A DNA stretch of 64,000 bases from an uncultured Pelagibacteraceae bacterium (GTDB lineage Bacteria; Pseudomonadota; Alphaproteobacteria; Pelagibacterales; Pelagibacteraceae), in contig CACNSS010000002.1 in assembly GCA_902623215.1 (NCBI GenBank), forward strand, positions 1-64,000, given 5' to 3'. Below, piece by piece: positions 41,287 through 52,437 of this stretch. Every line of letters starts with the position of its first letter. Within the stretch, counting starts at the first letter, position 1. Both the position numbers and the translations under genes were made by a program. The notes under the pieces were generated by a model, which did no database searches, was not told the origin of the DNA, and worked only from the letters and a program-made list of their open reading frames with translations.

Positions 41287-41748
41287 TTAAATTAAAATTT
41301 TTTTAACTGATCTAAATATTTTTTGTTCTTCACGAAACATTATCTGATATTCCTTTTCTTTTATATGATTAAAATTTAGTAAGTGTAAAAAACCATGAAT
41401 AAAAATTTTTGTAACTTTTTCTTTAAAATCATAATTATTTATATTTTTAGGTTTATTCATATAATTAAAACTTATAATAACATCTCCTAAATAAACTTCT
41501 TTGAAATTCTTTATTTTTTTTTGTAATGGAAAAGATAACACATCTGTATGTTTATCTTTTTTCCTAAATTTTTTATTTAATCTTTTAATATTTCTATTGT
41601 TAGAAAGTAATAATGTTAAATAAACTTTTTTATTTATAAATTTAAATTTTTTTGGAAAATGTCTACATAGTTGGTTAAAAAAAAATTCCTTTTTCTTAAT
41701 TTTTTTTGACCAAGATTTTTCCTCAGTGAGGACATTAACTTTGATCAT
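41287..41748 (-). CDS. ybeY: Endoribonuclease YbeY
   Basis: DVLSFP, HGFLHLLNFNHIKEKEYQIMF. Confidence 0.93.
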   Translation of the reverse strand: MIKVNVLTEEKSWSKKIKKKEFFFNQLCRHFPKKFKFINKKVYLTLLLSNNRNIKRLNKKFRKKDKHTDVLSFPLQKKIKNFKEVYLGDVIISFNYMNKPKNINNYDFKEKVTKIFIHGFLHLLNFNHIKEKEYQIMFREEQKIFRSVKKILI

Positions 41749-42739
41749 TGTCGCTAGAATATGCTTTTACAATTTTTGATACTAAAGGATGTCTTACAAC
41801 ATCTGAATGATCAAAATCTATAACTTTAATTTCATCTAAATGGGATAATAATTTCTTAGCTCTGTCCAAACCTGACATATGTTTATTTGGAAGGTCTATC
41901 TGTGAGGGATCACCATTAACTACTATTTTTGAATTTTCGCCAATTCTTGTTAAGAACATTTTAATCTGAGTATCTGTTGCATTCTGAGCTTCATCTAGAA
42001 TTGCAAAAGAATTTTTAAGAGTTCTACCTCTCATAAATGCCAAAGGAGCAATCTCAATATCTCCTATTTCAATCATCCTTTGGATTTTTTCAAAATGAAA
42101 TAAGTCGTAAAGTGAATCGTACAAAGGTCTTAGATAAGGATCCACTTTTTCTTTCATATCTCCTGGTAAGAAGCCTAATCTTTCACCCGCCTCAACAGCT
42201 GGTCTTGATAGAATTATTCTCTCAATCTTTTTTTCTAAAAGCATAGTAAGGCCAACAGCAACAGCAAGAAAAGTTTTTCCTGTTCCTGCTGGACCAGCAG
42301 AAATGACTATTTCACTTTCCCTTAAAGCTCTAACATATCTTTTTTGTTTTTCAGATCTTGGAATAATAGATTTTTTAGGTGTTTTAATAATATCAGTGAT
42401 ATTTGAGTTTTTAACTTTTTCATTAATCATAAATTGATCTACAGATGATAAGATATCTTTGTTTTCAATATTTCCATTATTTAAAAATTGGTTTACTAAA
42501 AATTGAATAGCATTTTTAATAATTTCATTTTTTTCATCAGTAGACTTAATAAGTATTGAATTTCCTCTAGAATACAAGCTTGCTCCAGTAATTTTCTCTA
42601 ATTCTTTTAAATTTTTATTAAATTCACCTACGATGCCCATTAGAAGGTTGTTATCACTGAATATCACACTTAATGAGTTATTGTCTGAATAAACAAATTT
42701 TAAAAGCGCTTGAGTGTCTTGTTTAATTGAATTATTCAA
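41735..42739 (-). CDS. PhoH-family ATPase (YbeZ)
   Basis: GPAGTGKTFLAVAVG, DEAQNATDTQIKMFLTRIG. Confidence 0.95.
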   Translation of the reverse strand: MNNSIKQDTQALLKFVYSDNNSLSVIFSDNNLLMGIVGEFNKNLKELEKITGASLYSRGNSILIKSTDEKNEIIKNAIQFLVNQFLNNGNIENKDILSSVDQFMINEKVKNSNITDIIKTPKKSIIPRSEKQKRYVRALRESEIVISAGPAGTGKTFLAVAVGLTMLLEKKIERIILSRPAVEAGERLGFLPGDMKEKVDPYLRPLYDSLYDLFHFEKIQRMIEIGDIEIAPLAFMRGRTLKNSFAILDEAQNATDTQIKMFLTRIGENSKIVVNGDPSQIDLPNKHMSGLDRAKKLLSHLDEIKVIDFDHSDVVRHPLVSKIVKAYSSDNDQS

Positions 42740-42741
42740 AT

Positions 42742-44070
42742 TTATGCAACTCTCAATTTTGAAATTTCTAAAGTTTCACCAAAAAGTGTATTTTGATTAC
42801 TACTGTTAATTTTAACTTTTACAAGCTTTCCTACATCCTCATCTTTACCATCAAATATTACTGAGGTCATATAACCAGTTCTGCCAAAATACTTTGCACT
42901 TTCAGAGACTCTATTTTCTACTAACACCTCTATTACGTTACCCTCTAAAGATCTATTCATTTTTTTTTGAAAATTAAATAATTCTTTTTGGACGATTTTT
43001 AGTCTATCATTACTTAACTTTCGATCAATTAATGGTAGATGAGAGGCTTTTGTCCCTGGCCTTGGACTAAATACAAAAGAAAAAGAATTTATAAATTTTA
43101 TCTTTTTTATAAGATCAAGTGTCGAATTAAAATCAGTCTCTTCCTCACCAGGATAACCAATTATAAAATCACTTGAAAATTTGGCAGAAGAATTTTTTTT
43201 AATTATTTTTTCGTAAATTTGAAGATAATATTCAATATTGTGATTTCTATTCATCAACTTTAAAATTTTATTTGAACCGCTTTGGACTGGCAAATGAACA
43301 AGAGGCATTAATTTTTTCGAGGTCCCATATAAGTCAATTAGATCATCACTCATGTCAATTGGATGTGAAGTTGTATATCTAATTCTTAAAATTTCAGGAA
43401 TTTTTTCTATTTCTAAAATCAAATTAGACAACTTGTAATTTTCATTATTGTAAGCGTTAACATTCTGTCCTAATAAAGTAATCTCCCTAACTCCATTTCC
43501 TGCAAGGATTTTGGCCTCATTAACTATTTCATTAAATGGTCTGGAGTATTCAGGACCTCGTGTGTAAGGAACAACACAAAAGTGACAAAACTTATCACAG
43601 CCTTCTTGTATAGTTAAAAAAGAAGATATTTTTGTGGATGAGTTTTTTATTTTATCCAAATAATTGAACTTTGAAACAGCATCAAAATCAGTTTCATCCA
43701 ATCTCCTTTGATTATCTAGGTATTCCTCAATCTTGTCATTAATTTTATGGTATGCTTGGGGACCAATAACTAGATCAATAAAAGGTTCTCTTTTTAACAT
43801 CTCTTCGTTTTCGGCTTGAGCAACACATCCAGCAACTATGACAAAAGGTTTTTTTTTTAATCTAAATCTTTTTTTTACTCTACCTATCTCATGATAAACT
43901 TTTTCTTTTGCCTTATCTCTTATGTGACAAGTGTTTAGCAAAAAACAATTCGTATCGTCAAGATTTTCGGTTTTTGTAAATCCTATCTTTTTTACAGTAT
44001 CAATTATTCGATTAGTGTCATACTCGTTCATTTGGCAACCAAATGTTTTGGCGAATATTTTTTTATTCAT
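42742..44070 (-). CDS. miaB: tRNA-2-methylthio-N6-dimethylallyladenosine synthase
   Basis: TFGCQMNEYDTNRI, EGCDKFCHFCVVPYTRG. Confidence 0.97.
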   Translation of the reverse strand: MNKKIFAKTFGCQMNEYDTNRIIDTVKKIGFTKTENLDDTNCFLLNTCHIRDKAKEKVYHEIGRVKKRFRLKKKPFVIVAGCVAQAENEEMLKREPFIDLVIGPQAYHKINDKIEEYLDNQRRLDETDFDAVSKFNYLDKIKNSSTKISSFLTIQEGCDKFCHFCVVPYTRGPEYSRPFNEIVNEAKILAGNGVREITLLGQNVNAYNNENYKLSNLILEIEKIPEILRIRYTTSHPIDMSDDLIDLYGTSKKLMPLVHLPVQSGSNKILKLMNRNHNIEYYLQIYEKIIKKNSSAKFSSDFIIGYPGEEETDFNSTLDLIKKIKFINSFSFVFSPRPGTKASHLPLIDRKLSNDRLKIVQKELFNFQKKMNRSLEGNVIEVLVENRVSESAKYFGRTGYMTSVIFDGKDEDVGKLVKVKINSSNQNTLFGETLEISKLRVA

Positions 44071-44494
44071 TTTTTTTATCTACTTTGACACCATAGAGTT
44101 CCAGCTTGTGGTCAACTAATTTATATCCATATTTGTTTGCAATTTTTTTTTGGAGTTCTTCTATCTCTTCATCAACAAACTCTATAATATCACCAGTTTT
44201 AATATCAATTAAATGATTATGATCATCATTTATTTCATATCTTGCCTTACCACCTTTAAAATCGTGTTTTGTCAGAATGCCAGCTTCTTCAAAAAGTTTT
44301 ACAGTTCTATAAACTGTTGCGATGCTAATTTTAGGATCAATTCTTGAAACTCTATTATACAGCTCATCAACATCCGGATGATCAGACTCACCATAGGCTT
44401 TTTTTGACTCAGAAATAACCTTAGCAATAATTCGTCTTTGATCAGTGAGTTTTACTCCTTTAGATTGACATTTTTGTTCAATTGTTTCTGACAT
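44063..44494 (-). CDS. fur: Fur-family regulator
   Basis: LTDQRRIIAKVI, ISIATVYRTVKLFEEAGIL, DDHNHLID. Confidence 0.88.
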   Translation of the reverse strand: MSETIEQKCQSKGVKLTDQRRIIAKVISESKKAYGESDHPDVDELYNRVSRIDPKISIATVYRTVKLFEEAGILTKHDFKGGKARYEINDDHNHLIDIKTGDIIEFVDEEIEELQKKIANKYGYKLVDHKLELYGVKVDKKNE

Positions 44495-44502
44495 AAGTAT
44501 TT

Positions 44503-44889
44503 TTAACCCGAATAGATAGGATTAATCAAATTTTTTTCGACTTTAAATTTCTTACATAAATCTGGGATAAATTCATATTTTATGAGTTTTTCTCCATTGA
44601 AATCTCTGAAACTAAAACAATAATAATCAATTTTATTAACTAAATTAATAGCTTTAACGACTGATAATGAATTTCTGATACCTGCAAAACTACCAGGTCC
44701 TCTATTAATATATATATCTGAAATTTTTTTTAAATCTAAATTTTTTGACGTTAAAAAATCGTTTAAAAGTATTATTAATCTCTCATAATTTTTTTTGCTA
44801 TTTTCATGGCTAACATTATAATTGTTACCGTTTACAATAATCATGAAAAAAACTTTATCACTCGCCGCATCTATTATTAGTTTTGTCAT
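44503..44889 (-). CDS. tsaB: TsaB-like tRNA threonylcarbamoyladenosine protein, short (128 aa)
   Basis: LIIDAASDKVFF, INRGPGSFAGIRNSLSVVKAI; position next to fur. Confidence 0.8.
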   Translation of the reverse strand: MTKLIIDAASDKVFFMIIVNGNNYNVSHENSKKNYERLIILLNDFLTSKNLDLKKISDIYINRGPGSFAGIRNSLSVVKAINLVNKIDYYCFSFRDFNGEKLIKYEFIPDLCKKFKVEKNLINPIYSG

Positions 44890-45898
44890 AATTCAACTAT
44901 TTATTTTTACCAATTCTAATTCAGAAGAAAACAATACCAAATATTATGCAAAAGATAATGGTATTTTATCGATAATGTATCATAGATTTAACGAAAATAA
45001 GTATCCTTCAACAAATATCAAAATGGATATTTTTCAAAAACACATAAAAATAATTAAGGAACTTGATTATGAATTTTATAATCCAAAATTTTTTATAAAA
45101 GAATTTAAGAAACCAAAAAATAAGAAAAAAATTTTGATAACCATAGATGATGGTTTCAAGTCTTTCTACAATAATGCTTGGCCATATTTAAAGGAAAATA
45201 AAATTCCATTTATTTTATTCGTATCTACAGAACCAGTTGGTAAAAATGGTTATATGACTTGGGATGAAATAATTGAGATTGACAAATCTGAATTTGGTTA
45301 TATTGGCCATCATTCTCATTCACATGACTACCTAATTGATAAAAGCGAGGAAGAATTTATTAATGATATAGAGCTTGCATCAAAAATTTTCAAAAATAAA
45401 TTAGGATATGTCCCTGAAATATTTTCATATCCATTTGGCGAATATTCTCTTTTTATGAAACAATATATAGCTAAAAATTTTAAAATAGCTTTTGGGCAAC
45501 ATTCTGGAATTATTGATGTGAATAAAGATAAATTTGAACTACCAAGGTTTCCGATAAATGAAAAATATGGTGAATTAAAAAGATTTAAATCTATAATTAA
45601 TTATTTACCACTTGAGTATAGATCTTTAGAGCCAGAGGAAAAAAAAATAAATAAAAAGAACAATCCCCCACTAATGATAGTTGAATTTTTTAATGAACAA
45701 AAAAATATAAAGAATATTAATTGTTATTCTAATGATGGTGGTAAATGGAAAAAACCAAATTTAAAATTTGATATCAATAAACTTATCGTGAATTTTGAAG
45801 ATCCATTTATACCAAGAAGAGGAAGAATTAATTGTTCACTAATGGATAATGGAAAATGGCGTTGGTTTGGAACTCAATTTATCGTAAGCGAGAATTAG
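44843..45898 (+). CDS. Exported polysaccharide deacetylase (NodB-like)
   Basis: ILSIMYHRF, ITIDDGFKSFY, GHHSHSHDYL; signal peptide from Met at 44843. Confidence 0.88.
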   Translation: MKKTLSLAASIISFVIIQLFIFTNSNSEENNTKYYAKDNGILSIMYHRFNENKYPSTNIKMDIFQKHIKIIKELDYEFYNPKFFIKEFKKPKNKKKILITIDDGFKSFYNNAWPYLKENKIPFILFVSTEPVGKNGYMTWDEIIEIDKSEFGYIGHHSHSHDYLIDKSEEEFINDIELASKIFKNKLGYVPEIFSYPFGEYSLFMKQYIAKNFKIAFGQHSGIIDVNKDKFELPRFPINEKYGELKRFKSIINYLPLEYRSLEPEEKKINKKNNPPLMIVEFFNEQKNIKNINCYSNDGGKWKKPNLKFDINKLIVNFEDPFIPRRGRINCSLMDNGKWRWFGTQFIVSEN

Positions 45899-46974
45899 AT
45901 TAAACTTTCTAATTCTATACTTGAAGGAAGCAATTTTGCGTCGTCGAAATCCTGAAGATTATTTTGTTTAATAATTTTTTGTAAAACTTCAACATACTTT
46001 TCACCTGTTTCTGCATATTTATTTAAAAATTTGGATAGTATCATGCTATCTAAAGGTTTTCCCTCATCTCTCAATTTACCTCTCTCTTGTCTAAAATCTT
46101 TATAAGTTGAGTGTGTATTTAGATTTCTTTGATATGCTCTTACAGAGGCTTGAAGAACATTGAACTTCATTACTTTATGTCCCTCACTTTTATCAGCATC
46201 CTTTGGTTTTAATCCTTCACCCGACCAAGTCCACTGCCCAAATAATGCATTACCCTCTTGAGCAAATCTTGATGTTCCCCAACCTGTCTCTTTAGCAGCT
46301 TGTGCTAATGCAAGTGAAACAGGGATTTCATCCATTCTAATTTTAAGAGTTGATAAATCTCTCGAGGTAACACCGTATTGTTTATACTTTTTTTCAAGCC
46401 ACTTCTTTTCTAACTCTGTATTGTTGCTCTTATTTATAATACTAAAAAGTCTTTTCCTATCAATTTTTATATTACTATTTTCTTTTAAAATTAATGGAAG
46501 AACAATCTGAATAAAAAATTCTTTTCTCTTAGATGTGTTTTCAATCATTTTTATTTCATTTGGTAGCAAGGTTAAAGCAACTGGTTTTACCAATTTAGTT
46601 TCTCTTACATCTTTTAAAGTATATTTTGTGTCTTCAAATAATTGTTTTATAGTTGATGCATTTAGTCTTACGGTGTCACTTTCCAAATCATTTAAACTAA
46701 AAATATCAACCAATAAATCTTGCTCATTTAAAATGGTATCATTTCTCTCATTTTCACTTGAACCATTTTTAAGGGTGTAAGCTAAAACAGCTTTTGATTT
46801 ATTTTGAAAAGCCATATTCTTATTATTGGCAAAGTTCACTACTATTGGCATTGCATAAAAAAAAGTGATTAACAATATGGATGATATAAAAATTCTTGGT
46901 AATGAACCAATATGACTTCTTCTGTTAAAAAAATTTATTGATTTTACTTTTTTAGTAAAATTTCTTTTATACAT
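45895..46974 (-). CDS. Bax-like glucosaminidase
   Basis: PVSLALAQAAKETGWGTSRFAQEGNALFGQWTW. Confidence 0.88.
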   Translation of the reverse strand: MYKRNFTKKVKSINFFNRRSHIGSLPRIFISSILLITFFYAMPIVVNFANNKNMAFQNKSKAVLAYTLKNGSSENERNDTILNEQDLLVDIFSLNDLESDTVRLNASTIKQLFEDTKYTLKDVRETKLVKPVALTLLPNEIKMIENTSKRKEFFIQIVLPLILKENSNIKIDRKRLFSIINKSNNTELEKKWLEKKYKQYGVTSRDLSTLKIRMDEIPVSLALAQAAKETGWGTSRFAQEGNALFGQWTWSGEGLKPKDADKSEGHKVMKFNVLQASVRAYQRNLNTHSTYKDFRQERGKLRDEGKPLDSMILSKFLNKYAETGEKYVEVLQKIIKQNNLQDFDDAKLLPSSIELESLI

Positions 46975-46977
46975 AAC

Positions 46978-47517
46978 TTATATTGCCTCAACTTGTTTTA
47001 CCTCAGGTATATAATGACATAGAAGGTTTTGAACACCTTGTTTTAATGTCATTGTAGAACTCGGGCATCCTGAGCAACTTCCTTGTAATTGAACTTTAAC
47101 TATACCATCTTTAAATTCCTTAAATTTAATATCCCCTCCATCTCTTGCAACAGCAGGTCTAATTTTTTGGTCTAGAATTTTAATAATCTTTAATTCTATC
47201 TCCTCTAGATTTTCAGAGTTCTCATTTAAGTCTTTTTCCACGACGTATTCTTTACCTGCCGAATAAAAATCATTTATTAATGATATAATAATATGTTTTA
47301 TTTCCTCCCACTCAACTTCATCTTGTTTATTGACTGAAATAAAATCTTTTCCTAAAAAAATACTTTCTACACCACTAACAGAAAATAAATTTTTAATTAG
47401 TTCATTATTGGTCTCATCTTTTTTTGTAACTTCGAAAGAACCACTTTTAGAAACAGTCTTGCCAGGCAAGAACTTGATCGAGTTTGGATTGGGTGTAAAT
47501 TCAGACTGTACAAACAT
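46978..47517 (-). CDS. NifU-like Fe-S scaffold protein (Nfu)
   Basis: FTPNPNSIKFLPG N-domain; GDIKFKEFKDGIVKVQLQGSCSGCPSSTMTLK. Confidence 0.93.
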   Translation of the reverse strand: MFVQSEFTPNPNSIKFLPGKTVSKSGSFEVTKKDETNNELIKNLFSVSGVESIFLGKDFISVNKQDEVEWEEIKHIIISLINDFYSAGKEYVVEKDLNENSENLEEIELKIIKILDQKIRPAVARDGGDIKFKEFKDGIVKVQLQGSCSGCPSSTMTLKQGVQNLLCHYIPEVKQVEAI

Positions 47518-47569
47518 AATTTATATATAGTCAATAATTTTTAAAATGAAACTTGTTTGTATTTTATAT

Positions 47570-48571
47570 TTAAAAACCCATGATTTCTTGAATTTTTTTA
47601 ACCTTTTCTGATGCAATCTTATCAGCTTTTTGACGTCCACTATCCAATATCTGGTCTAAAAAACTTTTTTCTTTTAAAAGTTTTTTAATTTCATTCGATA
47701 TAGGGATAATTTTATCAACTAAAACTTGTGATAAATTTTCTTTGAATTCAGAAAAATTTTTTCCAGAAAATTTATCAATTGTATCATCTAAATTTACGTC
47801 AATTATACTAGAATAAATACTCATCAAATTTTTAGCCTCAGGTCTTTTTTCTAAATCTGCGCTTGTAGCTGGTAATGGCAAAGTATCAGTTTTTGCTTTT
47901 TTGATTTTATTAATTATTTGATCTTTATTATCAGTTAAATTTATTCTACTCAGATCTGATAATTCAGATTTACTCATTTTTTTTGTTCCATCTCTTAAAC
48001 TCATAATTCTAGAAAACTTTTTTTGAATTAATGGCTCAGGTATTTTGAAAAACTCATCAACATTGAAATCATTATTAAATTTTTGTGCGATATCTCGACA
48101 AAGTTCTAAATGTTGCTTTTGGTCGTCTCCAACAGGTACGTGAGTGGTGTCATATAGTAGGATATCCGCTGCCATTAAAACAGGATATGAGTATAGACCA
48201 ATACTTGCTTTTTCTTTATCTTTGCCAGCTTTCTCCTTAAATTGTGTCATTCTGTTAAGCCATCCCATCCTAGCCACACAACTTAGTATCCAAGCAGTTT
48301 CTGAATGAGCGCTCACGCTTGACTGATTAAATATAATACTTTTTTTGGGATCTATACCGCTTGCAATAAAAGTTGCAGCAGTTTCATAGATATTATCTTT
48401 CAATTTTTTTGGATCTTGAGCAACTGTGATAGCATGAAGATCGACAATACAAAATATACACTCATTTTGGTCTTCGTTATTTAGCTTAACAAAATTTTTA
48501 ATCGCACCCAAATAATTTCCAAGATGGAGATTCCCGGTAGGCTGTACACCTGAAAAAATTTTTTTTCCCAT
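47570..48571 (-). CDS. trpS: Tryptophanyl-tRNA synthetase
   Basis: [23 protein letters not shown]. Confidence 0.97.
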   Translation of the reverse strand: MGKKIFSGVQPTGNLHLGNYLGAIKNFVKLNNEDQNECIFCIVDLHAITVAQDPKKLKDNIYETAATFIASGIDPKKSIIFNQSSVSAHSETAWILSCVARMGWLNRMTQFKEKAGKDKEKASIGLYSYPVLMAADILLYDTTHVPVGDDQKQHLELCRDIAQKFNNDFNVDEFFKIPEPLIQKKFSRIMSLRDGTKKMSKSELSDLSRINLTDNKDQIINKIKKAKTDTLPLPATSADLEKRPEAKNLMSIYSSIIDVNLDDTIDKFSGKNFSEFKENLSQVLVDKIIPISNEIKKLLKEKSFLDQILDSGRQKADKIASEKVKKIQEIMGF

Positions 48572-48573
48572 AG

Positions 48574-50103
48574 CTAATACTTTAGTTTAATATCACCATA
48601 TTTAAAAGCTTTGATAAATAATGAAAAACTCAAATAAAATACAAGACTTAAAAAGGATGATAATATTAAATAAATAGATTTTAAATTATATTGATATATC
48701 AATTTATTTTCAAAAAATAAAATTAAATAATTAAAAAATATTCCCATAAGGATAGAAGCCAGAAGTATCTTTAAAAATTTAACAAAAAATAAATCATTGA
48801 AACTAAATAAATTATTATTTTTTAAATAAACAAATAATACAATTGCATTAAACCAAGATGAAATTGTCGTAGCTATAGGAATTATTATGAAACCAATGTC
48901 TCTGAAAAAATAAATACTTATTAATATATTTAAAATTACAGAGATTAATGAAATATAAAAAGGTGTTTTAGTATCCTGATTTGCGAAAAAAAATGTTGAG
49001 AATACTTTAATTAATGCGAATGCTGGCAGTCCTAAACCAAAATAGTAAAGTGCGTTTGCTGAGTTAGTTACTGAAAGTTCGTCAAAAAAACCATAACCAA
49101 ATAATGCAGAAATAATTTGTTCTGATCCTACAATTAAAGCAACTGAGGCAGGTAAACTTAAAAACATACTAAGCTCAAGTGCTTTATTTTGAAGTAAAAG
49201 TATTTTGTTTTTTTTTTTTAAAAAAACATGTTTAGAAAGTTGTGGTAAAACAACAACTCCAATTGCTATTCCAGCTATTGCTAGGTTTATTTGATAAATT
49301 CTATCAGCATAGTATAGATAAGATACGGCACTAGCTTGAAAAGATGCAATTATAGTGCCTACTAAAATATTAATTTGCGTAACACCAGATGAGAAAATAC
49401 TAGGTAAAAGTTTTTTAAAAAAAAATCTAACCTTATTATTAATTTTGAAATTAAAACTAAATTGAATAGTATAAAATTTTTTTGTAAATTGATATAAGAA
49501 AACAAGCTGTAATATTCCTGCTCCTGAAACTCCATATGATAGATAATAAACCAGTTCATCGTTGAGAAATTTACCAAAAAATAAAATAGATATTAAAACG
49601 ATATTAAGAATTATTGGTGCTGCAGATGCAGCAGCAAATTTGTTGTGTGAATTAAGAATTGCTGCAAAAAAAGAGGATAAGCTCACGAACATTAAAAATG
49701 GAAGAGTTATCCTGGTTAAATTTACAGCTAATTGAATTTTTTCGGAATTATCAGCAAAACCTGGTGCTATTAATCTCACAAAAGCTGGCATGAAAACTTC
49801 AATAATTAAAACTAAAAACAATAGACCTAAAAATAATAAATTAAAAATTTCGCTTGCAAATTTTTGTGATCCGGATTTTTTTTTCACCAATTCTGAAGTA
49901 TAGCTTGGTATAAAAGCTGCATTAAAAGTTCCCTCTGAAAATAATCTTCTAAAAGTATTAGGTATTCTGAATGCCACAAAAAAAACATCTGCTAAAAAAC
50001 TTGTTCCAAGAAAAATTGCTATCAAAACATCTCTTAAATAACCAAGTAATCTGCTGATAATAGTATAAAAACCAAAAGTCCCTGTTGACTTAACTAAATT
50101 CAT
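48574..50103 (-). CDS. murJ: Lipid II flippase MurJ
   Basis: [42 protein letters not shown]. Confidence 0.96.
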   Translation of the reverse strand: MNLVKSTGTFGFYTIISRLLGYLRDVLIAIFLGTSFLADVFFVAFRIPNTFRRLFSEGTFNAAFIPSYTSELVKKKSGSQKFASEIFNLLFLGLLFLVLIIEVFMPAFVRLIAPGFADNSEKIQLAVNLTRITLPFLMFVSLSSFFAAILNSHNKFAAASAAPIILNIVLISILFFGKFLNDELVYYLSYGVSGAGILQLVFLYQFTKKFYTIQFSFNFKINNKVRFFFKKLLPSIFSSGVTQINILVGTIIASFQASAVSYLYYADRIYQINLAIAGIAIGVVVLPQLSKHVFLKKKNKILLLQNKALELSMFLSLPASVALIVGSEQIISALFGYGFFDELSVTNSANALYYFGLGLPAFALIKVFSTFFFANQDTKTPFYISLISVILNILISIYFFRDIGFIIIPIATTISSWFNAIVLFVYLKNNNLFSFNDLFFVKFLKILLASILMGIFFNYLILFFENKLIYQYNLKSIYLILSSFLSLVFYLSFSLFIKAFKYGDIKLKY

Positions 50104-50153
50104 AAATCATATTAGTCTTAATTTTACCCCATTTGTACACCTAATTAACATAA

Positions 50154-52436
50154 ATGAAAAAAACAAAAATTGATCATTACACTGATAAAGAAGCTTTAGA
50201 TTTTCATAAAGAAAAAAAGCCGGGCAAGATCGAGATATCTTCCTCAAAAAATATGACCACAAAAAGAGATTTGGCTTTAGCATATTCTCCTGGGGTAGCA
50301 GCTCCTGTAAGGGCGATAAGTGAAAATCCAGAAGCAGCATTTGATTATACTAGTAAAGGAAACCTCGTTGCAGTTATTAGTAACGGGTCTGCAATTTTAG
50401 GCATGGGAAATTTAGGTGCATTAGCATCTAAACCAGTTATGGAAGGAAAGGCTGTTTTATTTAAAAGGTTTGCCGATATAGACTCTATTGATTTAGAGAT
50501 AGATTCAGAAAACACAGAAGAGATCATAAATAGCATAAAAAATTTTGCTCCTAGCTTCGGTGGCATCAATCTGGAAGATATTGCTGCACCTGATTGTTTT
50601 ATTATTGAGGATAAGCTGAAAGAAATTCTAGATATACCTGTATTTCATGATGATCAGCATGGTACCGCAATTATCACAACCGCAGCATTAATTAATGCAT
50701 TAGATATCAGTAAAAAAAAAATTGATAAAGTAAAAATAGTTGTAAATGGTGCTGGTGCTTCAGCAATGGCTTGTGCAAATTTATTTAAAAAATCTGGTGT
50801 ACCAAATGGAAACATCACCATGGTAGATAGAAAAGGTGTAATTTACAAAGGTAGAGAAAATTTAAACCAATGGAAATCAAGTCATGCAATTGAGACAGAA
50901 CACAGAACTTTAAGTGATGCGATTGATAATGCTGATGTTTTTTTAGGATTATCTGCAAAAGGAACATTAACAAAAGCGATGGTAAAAAAGATGGCAAAAA
51001 ATCCAATAATATTTGCCTGTGCAAATCCTGATCCTGAGATTACACCTGAGGAAGTTGAGGAGGTTAGAAATGATGCGATAATAGCTACGGGAAGATCGGA
51101 TTACGCGAACCAGGTTAATAATCTTATAGGTTTTCCTTATATATTTAGAGGAGCATTAGACGTAAGAGCAAAAACAATAAATGAAGAAATGAAAGTTGCC
51201 GCTGCACTTTCGATTGCAAATTTAGCAAAGGAAGATGTACCAGATGAAGTCGTTGCAGCGATGGGAGGTGAAAGACCTCATTATGGAAAAGATTATATAA
51301 TACCATCAACCTTTGACCCAAGATTGATAAGTGTTATCCCGGCAGCTGTAGCTAAAGCTGCGATGGAAACTAAAGTCGCTAGAATTAATATTAAAGATTT
51401 TGATGTTTATAAAGATCAACTCAAACAAAGGCTAGATCCAACTGTTACAATTTTACAAGGTGTAAATAATTATATTAAGAAAAAACAAAAAAAAGTTGTA
51501 TTTGCAGATGGTGAAGATGAAAATATGTTGAAAGCTGCAATTGCATTTAAAAATTCTAAATTGGGAATTCCAATTTTAGTTGGAAAAGAAGAGCTAATTA
51601 AAAACCAGATTAAAAAAATTGGTTACAATGAAGATTTTGATATTGAGGTTGTAAACTCTAAAGATAAGGAGAAAAGAGAGAAGTATGTAAAATATCTTTT
51701 TAAAAGACTCCAAAGAGAAAAAGGAATGTTGGAAAGGGACTGTGATAGACTAATTAGAAATGACAGGGTAATTTGGGCATCTTGCATGGTTGCTAGCAAT
51801 GATGCAGATGCAATGGTTACAGGTAATACAAGACGATATTCCTCATCACTTGAAAAAATTATCCAGGTAGTAGATCCAAGACCTGGGGAAATCATGTTTG
51901 GCTTAAATTTGGTTGTTAATAGAGGTAAAACAATTTTTATTTGTGATACGTCAGTTATTGAATATCCCGACTCAAAACAATTAGCTGAAATGGCAAAATC
52001 TGCAGCAAGAGTTGTAAAACTTTTCGGATTTGACCCAAAAGTAGCTTTTTTATCACACTCTACTTTTGGTGAACCAGCTACAGAAAGAACAAAAAGATTA
52101 AGCGATGCAGTTGAAATTCTTAAAAAAGATAAAGTCGATTTCAAATTTGACGGAGAAATGCAACCAGATGTGGCTTTGGAAGAAATTTATAAAGAATTAT
52201 ATCCATTCTCTGAAATAGTTGGGAATTCAAATGTCTTAATAATGCCTAGTCAACATAGCGCAGCAATTTCATACAAAATGATTAAATCTATGAGCAGGGC
52301 AAAAGTAATTGGACCATTGCTGATTGGTTTAGGTTTACCAATTGAGATAGCCCCATTGAGATCATCTACGTCTGAAATTTTAAATTTAGCATCGATAGCT
52401 GCTTATTCTGCCGATGTTATTAAATATAATAAATAA
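50154..52436 (+). CDS. maeB: NADP-dependent malic enzyme with C-terminal phosphotransacetylase-like domain
   Basis: LALAYSPGVAAPV, DDQHGTAI, plus PTA domain. Confidence 0.96.
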   Translation: MKKTKIDHYTDKEALDFHKEKKPGKIEISSSKNMTTKRDLALAYSPGVAAPVRAISENPEAAFDYTSKGNLVAVISNGSAILGMGNLGALASKPVMEGKAVLFKRFADIDSIDLEIDSENTEEIINSIKNFAPSFGGINLEDIAAPDCFIIEDKLKEILDIPVFHDDQHGTAIITTAALINALDISKKKIDKVKIVVNGAGASAMACANLFKKSGVPNGNITMVDRKGVIYKGRENLNQWKSSHAIETEHRTLSDAIDNADVFLGLSAKGTLTKAMVKKMAKNPIIFACANPDPEITPEEVEEVRNDAIIATGRSDYANQVNNLIGFPYIFRGALDVRAKTINEEMKVAAALSIANLAKEDVPDEVVAAMGGERPHYGKDYIIPSTFDPRLISVIPAAVAKAAMETKVARINIKDFDVYKDQLKQRLDPTVTILQGVNNYIKKKQKKVVFADGEDENMLKAAIAFKNSKLGIPILVGKEELIKNQIKKIGYNEDFDIEVVNSKDKEKREKYVKYLFKRLQREKGMLERDCDRLIRNDRVIWASCMVASNDADAMVTGNTRRYSSSLEKIIQVVDPRPGEIMFGLNLVVNRGKTIFICDTSVIEYPDSKQLAEMAKSAARVVKLFGFDPKVAFLSHSTFGEPATERTKRLSDAVEILKKDKVDFKFDGEMQPDVALEEIYKELYPFSEIVGNSNVLIMPSQHSAAISYKMIKSMSRAKVIGPLLIGLGLPIEIAPLRSSTSEILNLASIAAYSADVIKYNK

Positions 52437-52437
52437 T

